Assembly: GCF_001428625.1 (NCBI RefSeq)
Contig: NZ_LMIE01000012.1
Span: 73,182 to 137,181 of the forward strand
Length of the DNA stretch: 64,000 nt
From: Hydrogenophaga sp. Root209
Lineage (GTDB): Bacteria; Pseudomonadota; Gammaproteobacteria; Burkholderiales; Burkholderiaceae_C
Reading direction: 5' to 3'
The position numbers and the translations under genes were made by a program. The notes beneath the pieces are model-generated. The model was given only the letters and a program-made list of their open reading frames with translations, ran no database searches and was not told the origin of the DNA. Shown here piece by piece: positions 57,171 through 64,000 of this stretch (within the stretch, counting starts at the first letter, position 1; every line of letters starts with the position of its first letter).

Positions 57171-58319
57171 ATGCCCGGACTGCTGCCCCACATCGACCCC
57201 GACGGCCTGCTCGAGTTTTCGGTGGTCTACACCGACCGCGCGCTCAACCACATGTCCAAACGCTTCCAGGGCGTGATGACCGACATCTCGGCCATGCTCA
57301 AGCGCGTGTACGGTGCGCACTCGGCGGTGCTGGTGCCCGGCAGCGGCACCTTCGGCATGGAATCGGTGGCGCGCCAGTTTGCCCACGGCAAACACGTGCT
57401 CGTCATCCGCAATGGCTGGTTCAGCTACCGCTGGACGCAGATCTTCGACATGGGGAGCATCCCCGCCAGCCACACGGTGATGAAGGCCCGGCGCACCGGC
57501 ACAGGCGCACAGGCCGCGTGGACTCCGGCACCGATTGAAGAGATGGTCGCAACCATCGCACGCGAGAAGCCCACGCTGGTGTTCGCACCGCACGTGGAAA
57601 CCGCCGCCGGCATGATCCTGCCCGACGACTATCTGAAGGCCGTGGCCGATGCGGTGCACGCGGTGGGGGGCCTGTTCGTGCTGGACTGCATTGCCTCCGG
57701 CGCCATGTGGGTCGACATGAAGGCCACTGGTGTGGACATCCTGATCTCGGCTCCCCAGAAAGGCTGGAGCAGCTCACCCTGCTGCGCCATGGTGATGCTC
57801 AGCGAGCGAGCCCGCACCGCCATCGACGCCACGCAGAGCACCACCTTTGCAATGGATCTGAAGAAGTGGCTGCAGATCATGGAAACCTACGAAGGCGGCG
57901 GCCACGCGTACCACACCACCTTGCCCACCGACGCGCTGACGCGGCTGCGCGAGACGATGGTGGAGACCGAGGCCTATGGCTACGAGCGGGTGCGGCAGGA
58001 GCAGATCGCCCTCGGTTCGCAGGTGCGCGCACTGCTGGAGCGCCATGGTTTCCCCAGCGTGGCGGCCAGCGGTTTTCAGGCGCCCGGCGTGGTGGTGAGT
58101 TACACCACCGACCCCGAGATCCAGTCGAGCAAGAAGTTTCTGGCGGTGGGTCTGCAGACGGCTGCGGGTGTGCCGTTGCAATGCGATGAAGGCCCGGAGT
58201 TCAAGACCTTCCGCATCGGCCTCTTCGGCTTGGACAAGTGGCACGACGTGCCGGCCACGCTGCAACATCTGGAGCGGGCGTTGGCTGACGTTGCACCCAG
58301 GCAGGCGCAGCCTGCCTGA
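57171..58319 (+). CDS. Class V aminotransferase (alanine-glyoxylate/serine-pyruvate type)
   Basis: A 382-residue PLP enzyme. The Schiff-base Lys is Lys197 in SAPQKGWSSSP, the ring-binding Asp is Asp172 in VLDCIASG, and the N-terminal VPGSGTFGMESVARQF binds phosphate. It fits the alanine-glyoxylate/serine-glyoxylate aminotransferase group; the exact donor is not certain. AGGAGA lies eight bases before ATG 57171; earlier in-frame starts add unlike residues. It stands alone, followed by the double palindrome. Confidence 0.88.
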   Translation: MPGLLPHIDPDGLLEFSVVYTDRALNHMSKRFQGVMTDISAMLKRVYGAHSAVLVPGSGTFGMESVARQFAHGKHVLVIRNGWFSYRWTQIFDMGSIPASHTVMKARRTGTGAQAAWTPAPIEEMVATIAREKPTLVFAPHVETAAGMILPDDYLKAVADAVHAVGGLFVLDCIASGAMWVDMKATGVDILISAPQKGWSSSPCCAMVMLSERARTAIDATQSTTFAMDLKKWLQIMETYEGGGHAYHTTLPTDALTRLRETMVETEAYGYERVRQEQIALGSQVRALLERHGFPSVAASGFQAPGVVVSYTTDPEIQSSKKFLAVGLQTAAGVPLQCDEGPEFKTFRIGLFGLDKWHDVPATLQHLERALADVAPRQAQPA

Positions 58320-58342
58320 CTTTCCGTGCATTGACCTCGCGG

Positions 58343-58582
58343 GATCGGGGCGTGACGGCGCTCTGCTCCGCGAATGTCCCCCGGGGCCTGCGGCCCCTCC
58401 TCCTTTATTTCGCTGCGCAGAACGCCATCACGCCCCGATCAGAGACGTGTGGGCGTTCGAACGTTGGATCGCCCGGGTGCTCGCGGCCTTGGAGCATTGG
58501 GTAACCGACGCAGCGAAATAAAGGAGGAGGCGGCTCCAGCCGCCGGGGGACATTCGCGGAGTCGGCTACCCAATGCTCCAAG
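58343..58582. repeat. Double nested palindromic element
   Basis: Order A-B-A' then C-B'-C'. A (58343-58366) and A' (58417-58440) pair at 22 of 24 bases. C (58488-58509) and C' (58561-58582) pair at 21 of 22. The cores B (58367-58416) and B' (58509-58560) are inverted copies of each other, identical over TCCGCGAATGTCCCCCGG and over the CTCCTCCTTTATTTCGC end. Their centres differ but each makes its own hairpin (GGGGCC-TGC-GGCCCC; GCGGCT-GG-AGCCGC). Fills most of the 289-base gap; no gene is seen. Confidence 0.8.
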
Positions 58583-58608
58583 GCAACCAACAACGCAGGC
58601 ACGAAAAC

Positions 58609-59604
58609 TCAGGGCAACAGAATGGTGCAGCCAGTGGTAGCCCGCGCCTCAAGACTCTCATGCGCCTTGCGCACCTCGGTCAGGGGAAAACGCTGGTCGA
58701 TGTGGATCTTCACCTGATTGCCTTCGACCATCGCGAACAAGTCGTCGGCCATGGCCTGCGTGCGCTCGCGGCTGGTGATGTGCGAGAACAGGGTCTGGCG
58801 CGTCACGTACAACGAGCCCTTGGGGCCGAGGATGCCGGGCGCGAAAGGCGCCACCGGGCCGGATGCATTGCCAAAGCTCGCCATCAGGCCGAAGGGGCGC
58901 AGGCAGTCGAGCGATTTGTCAAACGTGTCCTTGCCCACCGAGTCGTACACCACCTTCACACCCTGGCCGTTGGTGATCTCCTTCACCCGCGCGGCAAAGT
59001 CTTCGGTGCGGTAGTTGATGGCGTGGCTGGCACCGTTCTCCAGGGCCAGTTTGCACTTCTCGTCCGACCCCGCCGTACCGATCAGTTGCAGACCGAGCGC
59101 CTTGGCCCACTGGCAGGCGATCAGGCCCACGCCACCGGCAGCAGCGTGAAACAGCACGAAGTCGCCCGGCTCCAGTCCGTCGACCGGGCGGCAGTGCTTG
59201 AGCAGGTACTGCGCGGTGAGGCCCTTGAGCATCATGGCCGCGCCGGTCTCGAAATCGATCGCCTCGGGCAACTCGCACACGTTCATGGCCGGCATCACGC
59301 GCACGTCGCAGTAGCTGCCGGGCGGGTTGGCCGCGTAGGCCGCGCGGTCACCGGCCTTGAGGTGCGTCACGCCCTCGCCCACTGCTTCGATCACGCCCGC
59401 GCCTTCCATGCCCAGCGACAGCGGCATGGGAAACGGGTAGAGACCGCTGCGCTGGTAGACATCGATGAAGTTCAGACCGATGGCGTGGTGGCGGATGCGC
59501 ACCTGACCCGGGCCAGGGTCGCCCACGCTCAGGGTGTCGATGACGAGTTGCTCGGGGCCACCGGGGGCGTGGATGCGGACAGCGCGGGTTTCTTGTGTGC
59601 TCAT
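58609..59604 (-). CDS. NADPH:quinone oxidoreductase, zeta-crystallin type
   Basis: A 331-residue zinc-free MDR-family reductase. Seen: IRHHAIGLNFIDVYQRSGLYP near the N terminus, GMEGAGVIEAVGEGV, the NADPH motif AAAGGVGLIACQWAKALG and the C-terminal PLTEVRKAHESLEARATTG. It reduces quinones one electron at a time in E. coli (QorA group); native substrate here unknown. ATG 59604 has GGAGA eight bases upstream. Single gene, leftward. Confidence 0.9.
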   Translation of the reverse strand: MSTQETRAVRIHAPGGPEQLVIDTLSVGDPGPGQVRIRHHAIGLNFIDVYQRSGLYPFPMPLSLGMEGAGVIEAVGEGVTHLKAGDRAAYAANPPGSYCDVRVMPAMNVCELPEAIDFETGAAMMLKGLTAQYLLKHCRPVDGLEPGDFVLFHAAAGGVGLIACQWAKALGLQLIGTAGSDEKCKLALENGASHAINYRTEDFAARVKEITNGQGVKVVYDSVGKDTFDKSLDCLRPFGLMASFGNASGPVAPFAPGILGPKGSLYVTRQTLFSHITSRERTQAMADDLFAMVEGNQVKIHIDQRFPLTEVRKAHESLEARATTGCTILLP

Positions 59605-59729
59605 GGAGGGTCTCCTCGTTGTTGAAACAGTGCCCTTGGATGCTGCCACGAATGCACCGGATCGCCGGGGCGACAGCCCATCGTCCCCATCAACCGACCG
59701 GACATGCTCGGGTTGCTACAGTCCAGCCG

Positions 59730-60671
59730 ATGTCAGCTGCACCCACCCCACGCCTCACGCCCGCCACCATCGCCCTCCTGGTGATCCCACCGCTCATGTG
59801 GGCAGGCAACGCCGTGGTGGGCCGGATGATGCAGGGCGTGGTGCCACCGGTCACGCTCAACTTCCTGCGCTGGGCGCTGGCCCTGTTGCTGATGCTGCCC
59901 ATTGCCGGGCGCGTGCTGCTTCCGGGCCGCGACGGCATGTGGCCACACTGGCGGCGTTTCGCGCTGCTGGGCCTGCTGGGCGTGGGCTGCTACAACGCCC
60001 TCCAGTACGTGGCCCTGAAAACCTCCACGCCATTGAACGTGACGCTGGTCGCGTCGAGCATGCCGGTGTGGATGTTGCTGCTGGGCCGCATCCTTTACGG
60101 CGAGGCCATCTCGCGCCGTGCGGCGCTGGGCGCCGTGCTGTCGCTCACCGGCGTGGCGGTGGTGCTCTCGCGCGGCGAACTCGACCACCTGCTGGCGGTG
60201 AAGCTGGTGCCGGGTGACGCCTGGATCCTGCTGGCTTCGCTGCTCTGGGCCTGGTACAGCTGGCTGCTGGTGCGGCCCAAGCCAGGCACGGAACCGGCCC
60301 ACATCAAGGCCGACTGGGCCACCTTCCTGCTCGCGCAGATCGTGATGGGCGTGCTCTGGTCGGGCCTGTTCGCCGCTGGCGAGTGGCTCACGCTGCCGCC
60401 GCTGGCCGATGGCGCGCACCACATCCAGTGGGGCTGGCCGCTCGCGGCCGCGCTGGTCTACGTGGCGGTGGGTCCTTCGCTCGTGGCCTACCGCTGCTGG
60501 GGCGCCGGCGTGGCGCGGGTGGGCCCGGCCATGGCGTCCTTCTTCAACAACCTCACGCCCCTGTTCGCCGCCCTGCTCTCGGCCACGCTGCTGCGCGAGC
60601 CACCGCAGCTCTACCACCTGGCCGGCTTCGTGTTGATCGTGGGCGGGATTCTGGTCAGCTCCCGGCGCTGA
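59730..60671 (+). CDS. EamA-family (DMT) permease
   Basis: A 313-residue membrane protein with ten helices and two EamA repeats (PPLMWAGNAVVGRMM at the start; ASFFNNLTPLFAALLSATLL near the end). ATG 59730 is the first codon of the conserved part. Substrate unknown; many relatives export amino acids or metabolites. It lies 71 bases before tctD and could be read through, but the two are not functionally linked by sequence. Confidence 0.88.
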   Translation: MSAAPTPRLTPATIALLVIPPLMWAGNAVVGRMMQGVVPPVTLNFLRWALALLLMLPIAGRVLLPGRDGMWPHWRRFALLGLLGVGCYNALQYVALKTSTPLNVTLVASSMPVWMLLLGRILYGEAISRRAALGAVLSLTGVAVVLSRGELDHLLAVKLVPGDAWILLASLLWAWYSWLLVRPKPGTEPAHIKADWATFLLAQIVMGVLWSGLFAAGEWLTLPPLADGAHHIQWGWPLAAALVYVAVGPSLVAYRCWGAGVARVGPAMASFFNNLTPLFAALLSATLLREPPQLYHLAGFVLIVGGILVSSRR

Positions 60672-60742
60672 GGCAGGCCCGATTCAGCCCGACAATGCGC
60701 GGTCGGGCGAGACACCCGCGCCACCCATCCGAGGGCATGCCC

Positions 60743-61411
60743 ATGAGAATCCTGTTGGCCGAAGACGAAACCGAACTGGGCAACTGGCTCACCAAGGCCC
60801 TTGCCCAGAGCGACTTCCAGGTCGACTGGGTGAACGACGGCCGCCTGGTGCGCCGCAGCCTCAAGGCCACGAAATACGACGCGCTGATCCTGGATCTGGG
60901 TCTGCCCGGACTGGGTGGACACGATATACTGGCCGACCTGCGCGAGGCCGACGAGCGCCTGCCGGTTCTCATCCTCACCGCGCGCGACTCGCTCATGGAG
61001 CGCGTGAGCTGCCTGCACGGCGGGGCTGACGACTTCCTGGCCAAGCCCTTCGAGGTGAGCGAACTCGAAGCGCGGCTGATCGCATTGATCCGCCGTTCGC
61101 GCGGACAGGAACATCCTCGCTTTGCCTGCGGGCCTCTCAGCTACGACAGCGCCGCCAGACAGTTCCGCCTGCTGCATGAGCCACTCACCCTCACGCCGCG
61201 CGAACACGCGGTGTTGCGCGCGCTGATCCAGCACAGTGGCGAAGCCCTGTCCAAGCGCGAACTGGTGGAGCGCGTGTTCTCCGACGAACAGGACGTGAAC
61301 CCGGAAGCCATCGAGGTGCTGGTGCACCGCCTGCGCAAGCGTCTCGAAGCATCTCCCGTGCGCATCACCACGCTGCGAGGCATGGGTTACCTCCTGGAAT
61401 GTCCAACATGA
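60743..61411 (+). CDS. tctD: OmpR-family response regulator (TctD/QseB-like)
   Basis: A 222-residue regulator: receiver domain with acidic Glu7/Asp8, phospho-acceptor Asp51 in LILDLGLPG and Lys of LAKPFE, then a winged-helix DNA-binding domain (LTPREHAVLRALIQHSGEALSKRELVE split across 150-176; NPEAIEVLVHRLRKRL). ATG 60743 has GAGGG seven bases upstream. The sensor kinase starts inside its stop (ATGA), and the tctC gene follows, which identifies the pair as TctD-TctE. Confidence 0.85.
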   Translation: MRILLAEDETELGNWLTKALAQSDFQVDWVNDGRLVRRSLKATKYDALILDLGLPGLGGHDILADLREADERLPVLILTARDSLMERVSCLHGGADDFLAKPFEVSELEARLIALIRRSRGQEHPRFACGPLSYDSAARQFRLLHEPLTLTPREHAVLRALIQHSGEALSKRELVERVFSDEQDVNPEAIEVLVHRLRKRLEASPVRITTLRGMGYLLECPT

Positions 61412-62829
61412 GGCTGTCGCACTGGCTCGGCGGCAGCATCCGCCGCACGCTGCTGGTGGTGCTGGTACCGGGCATGCTGCTGGTGTTTTCGGCCGAGCTC
61501 TGGCTGGCCTGGCGCACCGCCAGCGAAGCGGCCGACGCGGCCTACGACCGATCCCTGCTGGGCGCGGTGAAGTCCATCGACTCCAGCATTTCCACTGCCA
61601 GCGGCGGTCTGGGTGTGGAGTTGCCCTACCGCATGCTGGAGTTCTTCGAGCTCACCGCCAACGGGCAGGTCTACTACAGGATCGCCACCGAAGACGGACT
61701 GGTCGAGATCGGCAGTTCCGATCTGCCCCTTGCGCCCAGTCCGCTGCAGTCGGGCAAGCCCCAGTTTCACGAAGGTGTGTACTTTGGAGAACCGGTGCGC
61801 GTGGGCAGCTACGCGCGCGAGCTGTCCACACCATTGGCAGGCCAGCCAGGACCGCAGCGTGTGGTGATTCAGGTGGCCGAGACGCTGGAGGCCCGCACCG
61901 ACTTCCGGCGCTCCCTGGTGCTGCAGTCGGTGGCGCGCGACTTCCTGCTGGTCGCGGTGGCCAGCACCCTGTTCGGTCTGGCCATCGCCTGGGCCATGCG
62001 CCCCCTGGCGCGGCTGCGCCAGGACGTGGAAGCCCGCCCACCGCAGGATCTCACCCCGATGGACAGCGAGGGTGTGCCGGCCGAGGTGCTGCCGCTGGTG
62101 GGTGCGATCAACCACCATATCGGGCGCAACCGCGAACAGGCCGAGGCGCGCCGGCGCTTCATCGACGACGCCTCGCACCAGCTGCGCACGCCGCTGACCA
62201 CGCTGGCCACACAGGTGGCCTTTGCCCAACGCGAGGACGACCCTGCCGCGCTGCGCGAGGTGATGGACAACATCCGCCAGCAACTCGACGAAACCATCCG
62301 CCAGACCAATCAGATGCTCTCACTGGCCAAGGCGGACAGCGCGGCGCCCGAACCCGAACTGCTGGACGCGGTGGTGCTGGCCGAAGACCTGATGCGCCGC
62401 TGGTGGCCGATGGCACGCGAACAGGGGGTGGACCTGGGCCTGCAGGCGCCCATGGCCACGCTGCCCTTTCGCGGCGAGCCCGGCCTGCTGAAGGAAGCCT
62501 TGTCCAACCTGCTGCACAACGCCATCCGCCACGGCGGTGCAGGCTGCCACGTGACGCTCGCGGTGGGCCACAGCGAGGACCGTGTGCGCTTCAGCGTGGT
62601 CGACAACGGGCCTGGCCTGCCGCCCGACGAACTGGCGCGCGCCGGCGAGCGGTTCTTCCGCGGCCGCCAGGGCCCGTTGCCCGGCTCCGGCCTGGGGCTG
62701 GCGATTGCGCGCACCGTGGCCCAGCGCCATGGTGGCGAGATGCGGGTGAGCGCCGGGCCCGAGGGGCGCGGGCTGGAGGTCACGATGGAGTTGGCGAGCG
62801 CCGGCACCTCGGCGAGGGATCCGGGTTAA
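61408..62829 (+). CDS. tctE: Sensor histidine kinase (TctE/QseC-like)
   Basis: A 473-residue two-helix membrane kinase. First helix about residues 11-33, a periplasmic sensor domain to about 168, second helix about 174-196, then HAMP-like linker, the phospho-acceptor His257 in DDASHQLRTPL, N-box LSNLLHNAIRHGG and G-boxes VVDNGPGLPP and GSGLGLAIA. The periplasmic domain would sense tricarboxylate. ATG 61408 overlaps the tctD stop; ATG 61399 is also possible. Confidence 0.87.
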   Translation: MRLSHWLGGSIRRTLLVVLVPGMLLVFSAELWLAWRTASEAADAAYDRSLLGAVKSIDSSISTASGGLGVELPYRMLEFFELTANGQVYYRIATEDGLVEIGSSDLPLAPSPLQSGKPQFHEGVYFGEPVRVGSYARELSTPLAGQPGPQRVVIQVAETLEARTDFRRSLVLQSVARDFLLVAVASTLFGLAIAWAMRPLARLRQDVEARPPQDLTPMDSEGVPAEVLPLVGAINHHIGRNREQAEARRRFIDDASHQLRTPLTTLATQVAFAQREDDPAALREVMDNIRQQLDETIRQTNQMLSLAKADSAAPEPELLDAVVLAEDLMRRWWPMAREQGVDLGLQAPMATLPFRGEPGLLKEALSNLLHNAIRHGGAGCHVTLAVGHSEDRVRFSVVDNGPGLPPDELARAGERFFRGRQGPLPGSGLGLAIARTVAQRHGGEMRVSAGPEGRGLEVTMELASAGTSARDPG

Positions 62830-62831
62830 CC

Positions 62832-62873
62832 CTGAAAAATCGGCCTCATCGCTGAAAGCGGCCTGAAAGTGAG
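62832..62873 (+). promoter_or_regulatory. Candidate TctD box: CTGAAA direct repeats upstream of tctC
   Basis: CTGAAA occurs at 62832, 62852 and 62863; the last two are 11 bases apart (CTGAAAGCGGC then CTGAAAGTGAG), one helical turn, as OmpR-family regulators need. A -10-like TACAGT starts at 62881 and no -35 box is visible, fitting an activator-dependent promoter. Confidence 0.5.
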
Positions 62874-62942
62874 CTTTTTCTACAGTGCCCTCATCGCAAC
62901 AGATCCGTTGCGAGCGTTTCACCCCCAAGAGGAGACACTTTC

Positions 62943-63932
62943 ATGAGCATCACATCCCGTCTGGTTGCTGTGGCCGTCTCGGCCAGCGCCGTCACCGCTT
63001 TCGCCGCCGGCGCTCTGGACAAGACCGAGTGCATCGCGCCGGCCAAGCCCGGCGGCGGCTTCGATCTCACCTGCAAGCTGGTGCAAAGCGCGCTGCAGGA
63101 GGGCAAGTTCATCGCCGACCCGATGCGCGTGACCTACATGCCCGGCGGCATTGGCGCCGTGGCTTACAACACCGTGATCGCCCAGAAGCCCGACGCGGCC
63201 AATGCCATCGTCGCGTTCTCGGGCGGTTCGTTGTTGAATCTGGCCCAGGGCAAGTTCGGCCGCTACACCGAGAACGACGTGCGCTGGCTCGCCGCCATCG
63301 GCACCGACTACGGCGCCGTGGTGGTGGCCGAGAACTCACCCTTCAAGTCGCTCAAGGATGTGATGGCCGCCATCAAGGCAGACCCCACCAAGGTGGTGCT
63401 GGGCGCCGGAGGCACCGTGGGCAGCCAGGACTGGATGAAGGCTGCACTGACCGCGCGCGCCGCCGGCGTGAACCCCAAGACCATGCGCTACGTGGCCTTT
63501 GAAGGCGGCGGTGAAGCACTGACCGCGCTGCAGGGCGGTCACATCCACGTGTTCACCGGCGACGCGGCCGAGGCAGGACAGCAGATCAAGGCCGGCGCCA
63601 AGGTCCGCATCCTGGCGGTGATGAACGACAAGCGCCTCACTGGCGACATGGCCAGCATCCCGACCGCCGCCGAGCAGGGTTATGACGTGGAATGGCCCAT
63701 CGTGCGCGGCTTCTACCTCGGCCCCAAGGTCAGCGACGCCGACTACAAACTCTGGGCCGACACCTTCACCAAGCTGATGGCCACGCCCGCCTACGACAAG
63801 CTGCGCAGCGAGCGCGGCCTGTTCCCCCTGGCCCTGACTGGCGCGCCGCTGGACGCCTACGTCAAGAAGCAGGTGGCCGGCTACCGCAAGCTGGCCGAAG
63901 AGTTCGGCCTGAACGTCGTGCCCGCCAAGTGA
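62943..63932 (+). CDS. tctC: Tripartite tricarboxylate transporter receptor TctC
   Basis: A 329-residue periplasmic receptor with a signal peptide (MSITSRLVAVAVSASAVTAF, cleaved near FAA at 22) and the true TctC signature around KTECIAPAKPGGGFDLTCKL, where Cys30 and Cys44 can form a disulfide as in enteric TctC. It binds citrate-like tricarboxylates and delivers them to TctBA, expected just past the window edge. GAGGAG is six to eight bases upstream of the ATG. Gene order tctD-tctE-tctC and the direct repeats upstream point to control by TctD. Confidence 0.9.
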   Translation: MSITSRLVAVAVSASAVTAFAAGALDKTECIAPAKPGGGFDLTCKLVQSALQEGKFIADPMRVTYMPGGIGAVAYNTVIAQKPDAANAIVAFSGGSLLNLAQGKFGRYTENDVRWLAAIGTDYGAVVVAENSPFKSLKDVMAAIKADPTKVVLGAGGTVGSQDWMKAALTARAAGVNPKTMRYVAFEGGGEALTALQGGHIHVFTGDAAEAGQQIKAGAKVRILAVMNDKRLTGDMASIPTAAEQGYDVEWPIVRGFYLGPKVSDADYKLWADTFTKLMATPAYDKLRSERGLFPLALTGAPLDAYVKKQVAGYRKLAEEFGLNVVPAK

Positions 63933-64000
63933 TACCCGCAGGGCCACGGCCCTGCTTCGCGGCGCCACCCCTGCGGTGGCTCGCCTCCCGCTTTCTCACC

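Overview
The window is a dense, GC-rich chromosomal segment of a betaproteobacterium, most likely of the family Comamonadaceae (Hydrogenophaga-like; an inference). The case rests on gene content and order: Bug-type (TctC-like) receptors, ftsK-lolA-rarA transcribed away from a divergent trxB, a CIRCE element in front of rpoH, DUF2789, and families of GC-rich palindromic intergenic repeats. I saw no rRNA, tRNA, CRISPR array, insertion sequence, integrase or phage gene. No stretch above 300 bases lacks a gene; the longest gaps (58320-58608 and 45929-46167) hold large palindromic elements.

Region 1-12.8 kb is a hexuronate/aldarate catabolic island. A GntR/FadR regulator, an oxoglutarate-semialdehyde dehydrogenase and a DMT permease run leftward. 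Divergently run uronate dehydrogenase, an SMP-30 lactonase whose frame runs without a stop into the TRAP receptor dctP, dctQ, dctM, a glucarate/galactarate dehydratase, a Bug receptor, keto-deoxy-glucarate dehydratase and an aldose 1-epimerase. Together they give the whole oxidative route uronate -> aldarolactone -> aldarate -> 5-keto-4-deoxyglucarate -> oxoglutarate semialdehyde -> 2-oxoglutarate, with uptake and control. The divergent promoter region has a regular array of GACAAC half-sites, the likely GntR operator.

Region 12.8-24.5 kb holds a BamE-like lipoprotein, a YegD-type Hsp70, a PPOX-fold stress protein, a small outer-membrane barrel, a frameshifted exported protein, DUF2789, a complete MexEF-OprN-like RND efflux operon, and a cysteine-less glutaredoxin-fold protein with a small partner. 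Region 24.6-33 kb has rpoH under CIRCE, a 7TMR-DISM protein with a degenerate GGDEF domain, lysS, and livHMGF without its binding protein.

Region 33-45.9 kb is mostly housekeeping: rarA, lolA, ftsK, a Crp/Fnr regulator, trxB, rpmB-rpmG, a fatty-acid desaturase, an RsmB-type methyltransferase, prfC, purN and yceH. Region 46-58.3 kb has a paired acyl-CoA dehydrogenase operon, an exported alpha/beta hydrolase, an HNH nuclease, ribF-ileS-lspA, a Na/Pi cotransporter and a class V aminotransferase. Region 58.3-64 kb has a double nested palindrome, a quinone oxidoreductase, an EamA permease and the TctD-TctE two-component system followed by the tricarboxylate receptor tctC; tctB and tctA would be expected just beyond the edge.

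Most of the window is ordinary core genome. The points most worth a second look are the in-frame lactonase-DctP join, the double nested palindrome at 58343-58582 whose two core hairpins keep pairing despite different bases, the 160-bp palindrome at 45958-46117, the GACAAC operator array, and CIRCE control of rpoH.
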